Source: Phoebastria nigripes
Taxonomy: Eukaryota > Chordata > Aves > Procellariiformes > Diomedeidae
Assembly (NCBI GenBank): GCA_035582835.1
Contig: JAYKAV010002918.1
Span: forward strand, 469,777-533,776
Length of the DNA stretch: 64,000 bases
Reading direction: 5' to 3'
The notes under the pieces are model-generated. The model did not search any database. It was not told the DNA's origin and saw nothing but the letters and a program-made list of their open reading frames with translations. Below are positions 13,101-26,985 of this stretch, one piece after another. The position numbers were made by a program, and so were the translations under genes. Position 1 is the first letter of the stretch, and each line of letters opens with the position of its first letter.

Positions 13101-16100
13101 CATGCACAAGCATGAAAAAGCAGAGCATTAAGGCTTCATTATGAATAACTGTTAATGCCTCTCCCTTTCACAACAGAATTTTTAAGATAAGAAAGCATTC
13201 AGGTTTGTCAGCCTGTTAGCTGAGATGAGCAATTACTGCTCTTTTTACTGGACACAACTAGAGAGCTGAGATAGCTGTCAGGTCTGCTGTCTGTTGTTAT
13301 TACAATCTGCTCCTGCTTCACAGAAAACATATCAGGGAGAAGAAAGAATTTGCTAAACTGGACAACACAGCCAGGCAGCAGGACAAGAGTAACTGGGAAT
13401 ATCTCAATAGTCTGTGTGCAGTGCTGCCGCAACGAACTGGTGCAGGTACTGGAAAGGAGGACNCATGGGCCAGTACAGAGCAGCCTGTCAATAGGACTGT
13501 TATGATATCTACGATGTCAGATTATTTTTTTCGTGGCACAGCACTGTTCAAGGAGTGGATAAAAATGCAGTTCTCTGTGGCTGCCCAAGAGAGATGCTCC
13601 ACAGTCTGGAATTTGCCATCCTTCTGTCACCACCTTTCAGACCTCCTCAGGCGGCTTTGTTCGGCTTTGTGCGCGGAGCCAATGGCACTGGGATCTGCAT
13701 GTACCTCAGATGATTTAGCAAGTTGCCAAGTGCATTATGCAGTAGCCATATGATGGGTCCGCTTCACTGATGAACTTAGTGCCAGGAGGATATTGCTTTT
13801 GCTGGGATTCAAACTGGAGAGTAGGTGCACTGAGAATGATAGAAAAAGAGATGCCCAAATAGCACAACCNTCCTGCAGGTGCAATCTGGGGAGCCTAGGC
13901 TGGGACTTCAGTCTAAAAAATCCTCTAACTGTTTCTAACTAGGAATTAAATACTTGCTTTCAGGTGGTGAGGACTGTATCAGTGGAGGGTCTTAGGTCTA
14001 AATACTCCCACTATAAACAAGGACTGTAAGGTGCCAATGCCACAAAAGCTATTGCAAACCAGGCATCTTGTTCAAAGTTCCTGTGTCTGAGCAATGCCTC
14101 CCTGAGGCATCCATACCTGCAGGGAGATGGCCAGCAGCAGCGGCCACAGCATCACTGGAGTGGGATGGATGAGCCACGACCATCTTTCCTGAAAGATCAC
14201 TCCAATGTTTAACTCAAATTGGACATAGAGATAATAATGCCCCCCCGTTCCTGGTTATGATGGTTGATTTTGTAGCTTATATTCCCCTTTCCCAGTGGGC
14301 ATGTTAGAAGCGTTGTAGGAGATGATGAAGCAAAAATTTTTTCTCCAGTTGCTGTCCTCCTGTGGCATTCTCATTTCTTTCCTGTTCAGAGCACCGCTCC
14401 CCACTACCGACACAAAATACTGACAGGCTTTGCTAGTATCAGTAAAATGGCAGTACTGCAGACTTACCCTCCCACTCTAATTCAATTTCTCAAATCATTC
14501 TCCCCATTGCAAATATTTTCTGGTTTCTAACAGCTGAGTTTTGAAAACAATGCTATGTGCACAGATAAAACATCTTTCTCTCGTTTGCTTTTATACCACT
14601 GGAGAAAATAGAACTGATTCATTTATTTATTGCATATAAATTAACCAACTGTTTGACTCTTCTTTTTTTAATTATTGTGTCACAAAACAACCCACAGTTT
14701 GATTTTTACAAGTTTACTCATTACTCATACTTGTTAACCAGCTTACGTGAACACTAAGGTGATATTCATTTATTTACTAATCATTAATCCTCACTACAAT
14801 TTCTCATCCACTTCTTGTGGCATTATTTCCACTTCTCAATTTGATGTCTCAAACTTTTCTTTAACAGGAGAAGGACAGATCATTAGTGGTAAATAATAAA
14901 CAATTAAAGATAACTGTCCTTGTTTTCAAAAGTAACTTTGTTCTTTAGCCGGAGTCTTTACATTGCTTTTCTTTACATGAAGAACAGCCACTCCCTTGAT
15001 ATACAGACACACTAGTTTTTATTCTCTGCTCAGAGTGGTGGGGTGACCCTCCCCATGTTACTCGAGATGACTGCCTTGAACCACTGTCCCATCGGTAGCT
15101 ATTCCACTCACCTCACACCAACTTTTTCCATCAGATCCCTCCCATTCTTCTTTCCTTCAAAAGCTGCAAGCCTGTGCTCGGCGTAAATCACTCCCTATCG
15201 TGATCCCAACAAAGCAGTTCACCCTGCAGCCCTGCCCACCCGCAGTGGCTTGGGCAGCGCGGCAGAGGTGGCTCTGGCACACAGAAACGCAGCTCTCCTC
15301 CGCATGGGGACCCCTCTGATCCACCGCAGCGGGGAACGGCTGGGAAATGAGAACTGCCCTTTGCAAAGTATTGTGAGGATTTACACTTTCATTTTCACTC
15401 CCCACTGATGTGAAAACAGGACCCTTCAAAACTTCGATCAAAAAGCTCCAAAGAAAGAAGCTGTTCACCTGCCTGAGGAGAGCCCTGCAGTCAGATCATT
15501 CCACCAGCACACAGAAGAGTCTCGATTCAGGTTCATACCCTGCCTCTACGGCAGCATGTCTTTAAACAAATACCCCCGGCGGCTGCTCAAGCTGTCTCCT
15601 GACCATTACAAAGTAAGTCCATAGCTATCTACCCAAAGTTCAATCCAAATCCCAAAAGCTTCACTGAAAAAGACTTATTTCTATTTTTTAAAAAATGGTC
15701 TCACTCATCAAAGCACCATTTATTGCTGTTTAAAAAAAAAGGGTTGGCTGAAAAGTTGCCAACTAGCTCTAAGAGGGATTGCTTAGAAAGTCTGCACCAG
15801 GATGGTCTGCCAGGGAATGTGTTTTCTTGGGGATGCTTACTAAACTGCAGCAGTCACTGACTCAACCAAGGAGTGGGGAATAGTTCGCCTGGACCACGAC
15901 AGAGCAGAGGGGTGATCAGCCAGGAGCTCTCATGGTAGAGCAGGGCACATCACCAGGGTTAGGTGTGAAAACAGTCTCAGCCTTTAAACCAAATGGGCTG
16001 GAACAGCAGCCATCCCTACGGTGGAAAATCAGCATAGCACTGGGAAACCAGCAGTGACTGTAACTATTGGTCCTGGGTTGTGTAGCACAGAGTGTGTCCT

Positions 16101-19100
16101 CCTGGATAGCTGCTCCAGCAGGAGCAAGAGATGAATTTCTGGAGGCAATGAGGAGTAAAAGTGTCTCTTCTGTTTTTACATAGCCCTTGTGCATCCAAAG
16201 TGAGTGGGGCACCTCTTACGGGTTGCACAGGCAGCAGGGAGTCAGTGGAAGTGCTTTACCGAACAGACAGTACAGGATTTCGGGCTATTTGCAACATGGT
16301 TGGTTAGATAAATCAAAAGCAGAGATTTCTCTTGTCTCCTATCATGGACCCCATCACAATCCTTTTCTACCCATGCTTTGCAAATCAGGGATTGGCATAA
16401 GTCTCTTGCATGAGGTAACACTGTGAGTTCATCATTGAACAACGAAAACAACCATTGAGTTCTGCATCACTGCTCAGAGCTGCACCCCCAAACCCTTCCT
16501 CATACAGAGCTGTTGGCAATCTCTTATTTTTCCTTTCTCATTCAAAAGTTGCTAATATCCACACAGAAGCAAAGAAATGCTATTTCACCGAGAAACCTCA
16601 TGTGTTTTGTGAGATGACAGTTCTCTCTTCCTCTGCAGCAAGGAGCATTCAGAAACACCCCAGGGTTGTAATTTCCTAGATGACCCCACATTTAAGTGTC
16701 TCCATCTCTCACTGTCCTCAAGCACAATTATCGCCACCCATCCACAGACACCAGAGGCACTTCTGGCTATAGGTTTTCATCATTGCATGGAAATCAGAGA
16801 GAGATCAGCACTGCTGTCACCCTCTGCATGGAAGTGATGAGAAGGGAGAGACATCTCTGGGTGCCTCCCTGCTGCGCTGGGATCATTAGTGGGCCCCTCC
16901 TTGCTAGCTAGACCGTCACATTAACCTTCCTAAAAAGCGCAAATGCATTACTGTGGCATATTCAGGAAAATAAGTGACTCACTGATGGCTATTACACTGA
17001 TTATTCCAGACTGTTTTGAAGTTCCCATTTCAATGGCTGCGACAAGCCTCACCTCCCACAGCAGCCAGGAAACCCTGAAAATCTCCCAGGAGCGATGCAT
17101 TAAGCACAAGGCAAGGAAAAGGCCCATTAGTGCTTTTTGTGTTGCAGTACGCAGGTGTTGGTAGTAAAGGGAGCCAGTTCTGGCTTTTCTCAGTGAGGCA
17201 GGGATCGGTGGTGGATTTGCATAGGACGAGGTTTTCATGCATGAGGGTTTTGCTGTCTGATTCCCACTGAGACAGGGACTTTATTGGGAGCCAGGAACTG
17301 GTTAGTGAAATTGTAGCCAGGTCTGGGAGCCTTCGCTCGCTCACCACGCTTGGTCTGGTGAGTCCCACCTTCAACCCCATGGACCATCAACCATGAAGGC
17401 GACCTTGCCATTGTGGTACAGTGTAGATGTTTCCATTGCACACGCAGGTGACATGAAAGCTTGCAGTGCTGCATGGTACAGGGGTACCTCCACGAGACTG
17501 GGAAAAGGTGGTAAGTAGGGTAAGTAGAGCACCCCTCTTCAGAGATTCAGCNAGGAGGAATTCAATAGATTATAATGCATCCAAGCATTGTAGAGCGAGC
17601 CAGAGAAAGCCTTGCAACAGCACATTTTCTGATTACATTAATGAGAGCGTGTGAAGCAAGAACTAGTCTCACATCATGAAGCTAATGTTTGTTTTCACTA
17701 CATTTGCTACTGAAGTCGACGTCTGAAAGACATGAAGGTCTCATGTCCCATCACACTCCCTTCCCCCTCATCTGCCGTGCAGACAGAGTTAGATCATGTC
17801 TCTCCCGGATGCGTGAGCTTTGTGACTCCTCCCAGAGCAGACCCAGATGCTTCCTCACAGCACTGGAGGGGCTCGTGCTGCTCATTTTCACCAATTCATC
17901 ATCTCTGTTTCTTTGCCAGGCAGCCCAGAGCCGCTGGACCGGAGCAGGGGGGAAGTGCAAGCTGGTGGGTGCAGCCAGACAACAGAGACCCCGATACACC
18001 AGGAAAAGGGAATATGGTTTGCTCTGAACTCAGATCAGCTCAGGGCAAGATGGGTCAGATGAAAATGAATGGCTCGGGGGAAGACAGAAGGCAGAACTAA
18101 GTAATTCTTTTTTATTTTTGTTTCACTGCATCCCTTGGTGAATACTGCCTTTGCCCCCCACCTGAGAAAGGCAGCCACCGTGGGCCTGAAGAGGCTGGAT
18201 CAGCATTGGCTAGAAATTTCAGNTGAAAAAGAAGAAAAAAGAAAGCAGAAAAGGAAATTCATTTTGCTGTTTCAGTTAACGAAACTCTCCAGGGTCTGTT
18301 TTGAAATGACCCGGCATGAAGCTCAAGCATCCAAACAGAATAATATGCCTCTGTTCAAGGGACATTTTAATTCTGTGCCTACCATGGTGCTTCCAAGGGT
18401 TAATGGGTAAAGGGAACAAGGTAGGAAAGAAACCTGCCTTAATTAGAGAACCTAGAGTGTCATGTGGAAAAGGAACTGAAAAGCCTTTATCTCAATTACC
18501 TGGCTTGTGCCACTAGATTTATAAGGATGGGGCAGGACAACTGTCGAGAACCGGTGGAAGGTACCGGGGGACTTGGGCTACAGGTGCTGCGGGCTGGCTG
18601 GTCTCTGCTGCCTGCACACACACACACACACAAAAATGTGTTAAATATAAAGCTGTGGACTACTCCCAGGTAAGTGCTGGAAGAAATGAGAGAGGAGCAG
18701 AACAACAAGGAGGGCAGAAGGACAGAGAGTTGGGACAGTTCACCTCTTTTCCTGAGCTCCCATTGGGTTTGCAATGAAGTCCTACAAAAAACTATTTCCC
18801 AGGGAAATGCCTATCTTGTCCAAAGATTTTTGAAGGGGAAAACAATATTCAAAGGCAGATTTCCAGCCAGTTTTGTTATTGGATAATGAGACTGCCTCAA
18901 TAATGGGATGTCAGGGCAGGATTTCTTCAGAGTCTTTATATCAGGAAGCTCTTTACTTTCCTGCTTGGATCAAAGAAAATCTGTGTATCAGGGAAGGAGC
19001 AGCTCTTTCCCTCCCCTGTCCCCAGTGCAGGCTGTGTACGTGTACGCTGCACGCACACAGGATGGCTCTGCCTCGCTGGAAAACTCCAGCTTGCCATCAA

Positions 19101-19333
19101 ATGGAAAAATCGATAATGACAGAGAGAAAGGGGAGGAGGAGATGGGGCAGAGGATTTCTGCAAATATGATTAAATCACTATGGGGCTGGGAAAATCTTTC
19201 CCAGTCTGTGCAGACTGCAGGGCTCCAGCAGGTAAGAAGCCAGCCCTGGTATTTTGTATGTGTGTAGTGAATTCAGTCTGGAAGGTGTAGCACACAGGTA
19301 GTGTTCACCGCTGCTCAGCTAATCATTTAGTAA
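13101..19333. other. Non-coding stretch
   Basis: 14590-14880 is AT-rich with ATTTATTTATTG and TTTTAATTATTG words. 15173-15345 is moderately GC-rich with about a dozen CpGs. A (CA)9 tract lies at 18615. Two strong-looking splice donors, CAGGTAAGT at about 18667 and CAGGTAAGA at about 19229, follow short open frames, but no exon can be assigned. Confidence 0.6.
18615..18632. repeat. (CA)9 microsatellite
   Basis: Nine perfect CA units are followed by an A run. Confidence 0.95.
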
Positions 19334-19392
19334 TAACTGAGGCACAGAGTGAGTCAGAGGTGTACCCTGACTTACAGGGAGTCACAGCCAGT
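19334..19392 (-). repeat. MIR-like fragment, minus orientation
   Basis: AACTGAGGCACAGAGTGAGT, then GACTTACAGGGAGTCACAGC, is the reverse-complement order expected of the MIR tail and the part before it. Confidence 0.42.
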
Positions 19393-22300
19393 CCCTCATT
19401 GCAAACTCTGCAGGAACTATGGGAATATGATCAGGTGCTCCCAGCCCCATGCCAACCTTAAGCAATGTTATTAAACCCGGGGGGTTTAGCCCCCTCCGTA
19501 CCCTGGCCACCACCAGCGTGGAGGTGTACATCACGTTTTGCAAGGGTCCCCAAATCACCTCGGGCTCATTAGCATGCACTGTTGACATCTCTTTTGGAAA
19601 GTTTCTTAGCAGGGAAGTAACACAGAAATGCCAATCACCTCCCCTGTTGGAACACATATTGAAATGTTTTTCCAATCTGTCAAATTATTCAGTGCTTGTT
19701 AATTATACATATCAGAATCTGCTCTCCATCACAGGCTCAGGCCACTGAAGATCGGCCCTGCCAGGGTCTGGACTAATGAAGCCTTAAAAATCCTGTCTGC
19801 CTACCTCTTTTGTCAGAAAATAATTCACCTTCATATTTTGACTAATTACAGGAGTTCAGAATGGCTGGGCTGGCTCAGATCCAAGGCCTGTCTGCAAAGG
19901 AAACCCTCTCTCCAGCTCTAGACAGTAACTGAGTCTTTGGAGAAGGGACCCAATCCCGCTTTACATCAAGCTGCCTTGGGGTGAGACCCTCAGAAGGGAC
20001 AACATCTTTGGGGTTGATGCTGTGTCCCTGATACCAGGCAGATGGGGCATCTTCAAGGCCCAGGGTCCAACCACAAATAAATTAATCACATAAAACTTTA
20101 GGGAATGGGCTCAACCTCACCTAATTTCCAGGCTCTCCACATTCAATGTCTACCTGGGAATGGGGTTGAACATAGCTTAGAAGAGCTCGTTTCTCTCCCC
20201 ATGACTGTCGAGGGGTCCCAGCCACGCTGCTGAGAGGGAGAGCCACAACACGCACACCCATGGCTGGGAGATGGCACTCACAGCTCTAAGGGGGAACTGA
20301 AATCAGGACAAGGTCCTGTAAAATTTATGAGTCCAAGGCATCAGCTGGTAACTTCACTGATGCGTGCAGCACTTCATATGTAAAATATTAGCATGTAGGT
20401 AGCCAGAGTCTCTTAGCAGGGAAATGTACTTGTTTCTTTAACTGCCTTCTCAACTCTTTCTAGGAATTTATGATCTGACAGAAAGTACACTCACACACTA
20501 GCAATTTTCAACTAAAAGAGTGAAAATAAAGAACAGGCAGCTTGTAAATAAACATCTACCTTAAATTTAAAAATTACTTAAATAGAGAAAATCATGACTC
20601 AAATCAAATTCTTTTTTTTTTTCCCTAGCTCGGTAGCTGGCCTATTCAGCTTCACAGTCTATATACTTTAGTATAGGAGCATGCCAGTCACCAAGGAGAA
20701 ACAATATCATATCGACTTAAGAGATCAATCACACTGTGAGAACAGTGGAGAGATGAACAGGGAGAACTGGAAGCCTCCAGAAAGAAGTTGTGAGCAAATC
20801 TACAGCCTGAAATACATTCCCACCAGCCACACTTCAAAATAACAGAAGCTTGTGAACACGTCAGTGAAAAGGAGAAGTCATTTGCCATGATCAGAGAAAG
20901 TGGCAGAAAGGACTCTGTAAGTGCTTTGCTTCAGAAAGCTCACCTCACTCTATTAAAGAGAGAAAACAATTTATAGTATCACACTCTATCCTCAGCCCTC
21001 TGTTTCAGCAGGGAGAGGCAGCCTGGCTGGCCAGAGCAAAGCTGACTTCTGTTGTCCTACATGTGAGACCCTCATACACAACTGAGCACTGATCCATGCA
21101 GTCCTGCTTAGACCAGTCTCTGCATCAGACATCCACAACTACCTCCAACTGCTGCAAAGCCTCCCCAAGAGCTAAAAGCAAATTCAAACCCACATCTCAA
21201 CCCAGGGCTTCTGCTGCAGCACATAGATGTAAGGTTGTGAGCAGTTATTGGGTCTTAATGAGTTACCACCTCCAGCTGAACTGCTGTGAGTGATTGGACT
21301 CATGCTGAATGGCTTCACTGTGAANGCAAGTGAAACCTTCAGCCAGCCTGAAGGGATGCAAGCTGATGGCTTCCAATGGGCAAGCGAGTTGTCGTGAATC
21401 CTAGTCCAGGAATCTGTCTCTTCTGCAGTTGAGTCTTTTGAGACTTAGGCATCAAACTCAGCCATGAGCATTTTGATTGGTTAAATCACNCAGAAGGTTG
21501 AGCTGGGCATTGGGGAAATGAGCACCAGTCTCTCAAACCCCACTCTAGCTACTCCCTACCAGGTTGGCCTTATTAGCTGTCAGTTCCAATCAAATATGTT
21601 TCCCATTTTAAGCACAAAAGGACCAGTAAGATGAGCTACCCAGCTCACAGATGCATGTTTGGTGAATCCTGCAAGCCTGGCTTAGCATTCAGGAGAATTG
21701 AAGAGCAACAAGTGCCTTTATGCTGGCTGGACAGCTTTTCTATTTCCCTGGCAAAGGGTGCCTGGGAGCATGTTGCAGGCNCATGTACACTTCTCACCTC
21801 TGACCTCCCTGGGTAATTTAGGCTTTGACTGACAGCGGTGGGGACATGGGGATCTCTGCCAGTATGTGCCCAGACAGCNCAGCCCCCTTAGCCTTGCAAG
21901 AGACAGGCAGGAGAGAGGAAAGTGCTTTATTTAGCAAAGAGCCATGATAAATGACCCTGTCTCTGCAGCTTTATTATCCTAGTGACAATGATTTGTCACC
22001 GCAGGATCCGGGGTGGAATCTCCGCACTGACAGATGAAAGCTTTCACGCCTCTGATGGGGTGGTGGGGGCAGATCTCGCTTCTCCCCTCCCTCGCCCAGC
22101 ACTGGTTCTGCCATTACCTAAGGATACGTATCTTAGTGGGTGGCAAGGAGATGCTGCCTTCTTTCATGAAAAGTTAATTTTACAAGTGGAAAAAAAGAGG
22201 GAAAAAAAAAAGCCTTCACAAAGTCTTTTCTCGTGATTGCTGTGGTGGTTCAAAGCAGAGGAAAGGCCTTCGGGGCCTCAGTTTCTCAACTTGAAAGGCT

Positions 22301-22476
22301 GTGTCTTCGGGCTGGCAGGAAGCAGGAAAGTCAGAGCCTTCTGCTCCCNGAGACTCACAAGCGGGTGCTTGTGGGACCCCAGCGAGGAGGCAGGGCAGCC
22401 TCATGCATAGCACATCAGGGTAATGTTAGCGATTCTACTAGCCTCAGTTCTCCATAAATCTGCTGGATTTCCAGCA

Positions 22477-22546
22477 CATCACTCCGTGCCTCAGTTTCCC
22501 CATCTGTAAACCAAGGCTTGGTGATATTTCATTCCTCCCAGGCTTA
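22477..22546 (+). repeat. MIR-like (CORE-SINE tail) fragment
   Basis: GTGCCTCAGTTTCCCCATC followed by TGTAAA is the word string typical of the 3' half of MIR SINEs. It is followed by a diverged GTGATATTTCATTCCTCCCAGG that fits the next part of the MIR tail. A second, weaker copy of GCCTCAGTT lies 49 bp upstream at 22441. MIR is ancient and scarce in birds, so the call rests on this core word. Confidence 0.5.
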
Positions 22547-23869
22547 GTTCCAGCCAGCCCTTCAGATGGCACCTCACCCTCCTTCCTGAGGAACCACAGA
22601 GGAATGAAATGAAAAGAGCATCCTGGTAAGGTTTGCCCCAAAGAGGAGCTGCTCTTGCTTTCGTTGGGGNCTGAAATTTTTAGCTGAAGGAGCCGGTTCT
22701 GCTGGAAATCAGCATGTGCGAACGATGGATTGCAAATTTTTGCAGGGAAATATTCACTCTGGAAATGGATAATATGCACTCCTCGCCATGGATCAGAAAT
22801 GATACCTCAGGCTTATCAGAGCAATCATAGCTCAGCAGCAGAACTCAGGTTTTGAATACTGCAGACTACAAACATGATTCAAACACAAGGAAGGAATGAA
22901 CTGGAAGAAATTGCAGTCCAGAGAAAATTTCAGCTACCAGAGAAATTATTGTTGTGAATTATGCACCATCCCCAGGGCTGACAGATCGACAAAGCCCTGA
23001 GTGGTCTGTGCTGGCTGGGAAGAAAGTACCCAACCAGTATTTCTCCTCTGCATTTGGAACATTTGGCTTTCCCTTTCTGTTCTTGTCACCTGCCAGCTGA
23101 ATTATTGCAAGAAAGGGTTTTAGTGTTTTAGGTGAGGGCCACAGACCCCTGGAAATACGTGGAGCAGCAATGCAGAGGCAAACATCTGTACCCTCAAAGC
23201 CCTGGAGCACACACAGCTGCAATCCCTCCTTGTCACTTTGGCAAATCCTCCCCTACCTTGCCCCTCAAGCCTGTACAGAGTTCAGCTGCCACTTTAATAA
23301 GAAACATGTTTTAGCATGACACAGGGAGAGCTTTTCAGCAGATTTGGGGTTTTTTTTTTGGATGGGATTAAAGAAAAAAACAAATAAGTTTCGACAGAGT
23401 GTGTTAGTCTTCCTCCAGACCAGTGGGAATTTCTTTCTGTTGGAAAATTGATTTCTCCACTCCCACAGCTCATCAAAATAATTCATTTTCAACCCAACAC
23501 ATACTTGGGTTGGGTTTTTTTGTTTGTTTTTGGAAAAGACTGGGTTTCAACAAAAATTCCGCTGCAAATGTCCAAGGAAATATTATGAAGGAGAGAGCGG
23601 GGAAGTGTTTTGGGGCTTGTTTTCCACAGAGGCAACAAAAAATTCCAGTCTTTTGTAATACTTTGGTACACTGAAATCTTCTCTGGCTCTGAAGCTGCTC
23701 CCTAATGCAATTCAAAGTGCTAGCATCCACCTCGGCACTGAGTGTAGGGGACTGGCCCCAATTCAGCAAGTTCTCAGCTACATGTGCCATCGTCTCANAT
23801 TGATTTTCCTGGCTTGACAGCATAGGTTAAATTCTCTGCTGAACTAAGGTCTCTGTACTTTACCCACTT

Positions 23870-23930
23870 ATACACTCTCAGGCAAGTCCCTTCCTCTCAC
23901 AGTCTCAAGATTCACACTCCACTGGGAAAT
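23870..23930 (+). repeat. Weak MIR-like fragment
   Basis: CTCTCAGGCAAGTCCCTTCC, then TCTCACAGTCTCA, resembles the central-to-tail region of MIR at low identity. Confidence 0.2.
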
Positions 23931-24884
23931 TTTACTTGAATAAAGACTTTGGGTTTTGAGTCCATAGTACCTTGGAGCATTCATTACCTCTGCAGGTCTC
24001 TAGAAAGGTCATCGCTCCTCACTGCACACCATTGAGCCTCTCTGCATTTCTTGCTGAAGATAAGGAACCCCTAAGAAACCCAGGGACGGTAACTAGCAGT
24101 AAGCAAGCTGAGCTGAGGTAGGAGCGATGGAGAATTTGCAGGGACCTGGCTCAAAGGCACAGCAGGGGTTATCGAGAAGAGACAGGAGAGGAGGAGGGAG
24201 AGGTGGGGTGGACTGTAGGGCAATATTTTTGGGATCGCTGTTGAATACAGGCAGCCACCAGGCAGAGGTTACACTTTCTGCAGGCAATGGGCAGAGCAGT
24301 GGTAAAACATTTTGCAATAAGCTTTTTCTGGTGCCTCCCTCCATCACCTGAGGACTGTTCCCTTCCCGGCTTCTTCATCTTCCTCACATTGCAATTGCCC
24401 CCCTTGCACACCTCGTATGACTATTGCTTTCTGTGCGACACATCTATAACGTCTGCATACAGCCAGACTGAGCTTTCCTGAATTTCAGCAGCTTCTCAGC
24501 TTCAGCAGCAAATTGTCAGCAGGACCAGCCATATTCTCTTATCTGCAAACAATATATCTATGTGGATGTTTCCCTGTCTCTTTATCAATAGCTCCAAAAT
24601 ACATCATTAATGAGATCTGGAAGAATAAACCTGAAACATGTGTCAATGATTATCTTATTTTTCCAGCCATACATTGCCTCATCCCCTTTTTGCCTCCATA
24701 AGGGTGACATGCAAGACACAGCACATTGTGTCCTACTAGATGAAAGGCATGTCAGACTTAACCTAGTGCACTTTAAAAATTGTACTGAATTAATTTCCCG
24801 TAGGTTGGCTCGGTGCAGTACGAGCCTGTCTGGAATGCAAAGCAGCCCCGAGTTTGTGCGGAGAACTAAGAAGTCTGGGCAGAA

Positions 24885-25000
24885 AGTGATGATCAATTGA
24901 ATTTCCTCTTAAATCAGATTGAAAAAATATTATGCGCTGCAGAGTGATCATTAGCTTGAGTGATCAGGGAGAGCAGTGCAAGGAGCCAATTTTCCATGCC
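24885..25000. promoter_or_regulatory. Block with three TGATCA palindromes
   Basis: TGATCA lies at 24890-24895, 24945-24950 and 24961-24966. The last two are inside a 16-bp-spaced duplication of GAGTGATCA. The block is AT-rich and unique-looking. Confidence 0.2.
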
Positions 25001-25464
25001 CAAGCCACGCTGTTTTGTTAAGCCTTCCCTGGGAAAGAACTGGGTATAGCGAATATATCAAGTAGGGATTGATAGTAAAGTCAAAGACTGTAGTTTGGCT
25101 CCTCTTCCAGAGCCCAAGCTGCCTACTTTCTAATCCCAGATTCTTTATATGTTGCTATAGAAATAATACACAGCTCTGCCTGAGCCTTGCATTATACACC
25201 TCCCCCTGCACTCAGACCTTTTGGGGTACGGTGCGATGAACTGGCATCTCACGACGGTCTTGCCAGCCTCTGCCCTCCCCTCTGCCGGCACTGCCTGGCC
25301 TCTGACAGCCCCCCCACAGCCTTCAGACAATTTTCCTCTGCTTTTCCTCAAATAAGCCACAAAAAATCCTGCCTTCCTCACCCTGGGAGGAAACTCTCCA
25401 GGAGCCCTGGTCTGCAATGTATGATAGGCATTATTCAGCCCTGCTTAGCGACATATTTAAGGTC

Positions 25465-25487
25465 CTATTATTATTATTTATTATTGG
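25465..25487. repeat. (TAT)n/(TTA)n short AT microsatellite
   Basis: TATTATTATTATTTATTATT is a short trinucleotide tract with one extra T. Confidence 0.8.
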
Positions 25488-25991
25488 ATCTTGCAAACGC
25501 TCCCCATGCGGAGCCAGTGCTTTATGTGCCTGGGATCGGGGGTGAGTACTCCCTTTCCAATGGTGCATGCAATCTATGTCCAAATCTTGCACGATATGAG
25601 ATATTGGACCTGAAAATTGCATTGTAATGTGACAGCAACTTCAGATCACTTTTAATTCCCAGCATTTATCACTTCCAATTTTTTCTCTCCTCTCCAGACC
25701 CACAGAGTTGCACTCAGCCCTGGGAACCCTTGCTTAGCTTGCAGGAAGGAAAAAAGTAGTCCTATTAAAAAGAATAAGCCCAAAACTCCCAACAACCCTA
25801 AAACATTTGATGCATTTCCTACATCCCTTCAGGAGAATATGTAATGTAAATAAGTTANGAGCCGGGGAGAGTTTATTATCCCTGACCGGGAAATGATTTT
25901 TAGCAAGCATTACTGTGGCTTTAGCTATTGCAAGGAGGAAGGGAACCCAGACTCAGGTGAATGAACCGTCCCAGCCATGATTGCATGCCTC

Positions 25992-26011
25992 TGTGTGTGT
26001 GTGTGTGTGTG
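25992..26011. repeat. (TG)10 microsatellite
   Basis: Ten perfect TG units, likely polymorphic in the population. Confidence 0.95.
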
Positions 26012-26559
26012 AGCACATGTCCGCACCCTGAGGAACACGCAACATGGATTTGGCAGTGGACCGCATTGCCTTGGGAAGTTGTATGAAGCCAGAGAGGGAC
26101 TGATCTTTACATGAACAGTGAGAATAGCCAGAATTGTAATAGTTAACGATAAACAAGATATCAGAAGTCAGAGTAACTCCACATCTCAAATCAGTTGTCA
26201 GTTATAAAGGATTAAGAAAGTGGAAAACAGATTATTTCCCATTCGTTTGTTGATGATGAAGCATAGCCTCTCTGAGATGCAGTAATGGTCTTGATGGATC
26301 TTAGGTCTAATCTAATTTGGCAGTCCTTATGTTCTCAAGTGAAATCTCCAGAAAGTTTAGAAAAATATCCTCTTACACCTTGTGAATTTTTCCACTGTAT
26401 CATTCTCTGGTTGGGGGAGGTTGCTGCTTCCCTTAGATCCTGGGCGGCTGCTTGGAGTCACAGCTAACAAATATTCAGTATGACTTTACCATCCACTTTG
26501 ACTCTCATTGTATTATAATAGAAGTTCTTCATCTGTGCTATGCCCTCAAGTAAGTGGGT

Positions 26560-26830
26560 CACTAAGCAGTTAATAAGCTTCTCCAAAACTTAATTAATTG
26601 TCAGATTAGATGATTTCTCGTCCTCTGTTTTTTCCCTTGCTGGAACCAGAAGAAACACTTGCTCATGTGAATTTTTAAAATAGTTGCTCCTACTACAGCT
26701 TCACCTTCTTGTTTATAAAACGGTATCTCACGCAGGCAGGAACACATGCATTATTAAAATGAACAATTCATTAGAACCACATTTAAAAGCTTTGCATTAA
26801 ACACATGAATTATGTGAGCATTTGATGTGG
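26560..26830. promoter_or_regulatory. AT-rich candidate non-coding element
   Basis: TTAATTAA at 26590-26597 and several homeodomain-like words (GTTAAT, ATTCATTAG, TGCATTAAAC) occur in unique AT-rich DNA. The evidence is motif content only. Confidence 0.15.
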
Positions 26831-26929
26831 AAGAGAGAGACAGAGATCTCCATGGCCATGTGTCAGCTTGAGACTTCAATAAATCTATCTGGAGTCCCTG
26901 CTCTAGCTGGAGGAATCCGGGTGATGTGT

Positions 26930-26985
26930 GCTCGGTGCCTCAGTTTCCCCATTTGTAATGCTAAACATTAGCATTCCCTTAATTC
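26930..26985 (+). repeat. MIR-like fragment
   Basis: GTGCCTCAGTTTCCCCATTT, then GTAATG, matches the MIR tail. Similarity fades after about 30 bp. Confidence 0.42.

Larger units (their letters stand above)
19393..24884. other. Non-coding stretch rich in N bases and decayed repeats
   Basis: Many single N bases fall between 21325 and 23798. MIR-like fragments lie at 22477 and, weakly, at 23870. 23330-23660 is T/A-rich and contains one of the recurring GTGTTTTGGGG words. No gene was recognised. Confidence 0.6.

Noticed and set aside
12645..13109. 154-codon minus-strand open frame
   Set aside because: It has no domain, no splice context and no protein-like pattern.
25187..25627. 146-codon plus-strand open frame in a slightly CpG-enriched segment
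   Set aside because: It includes a translated TAT microsatellite (a Tyr run) and resembles no family. Low stop density is explained by local composition.
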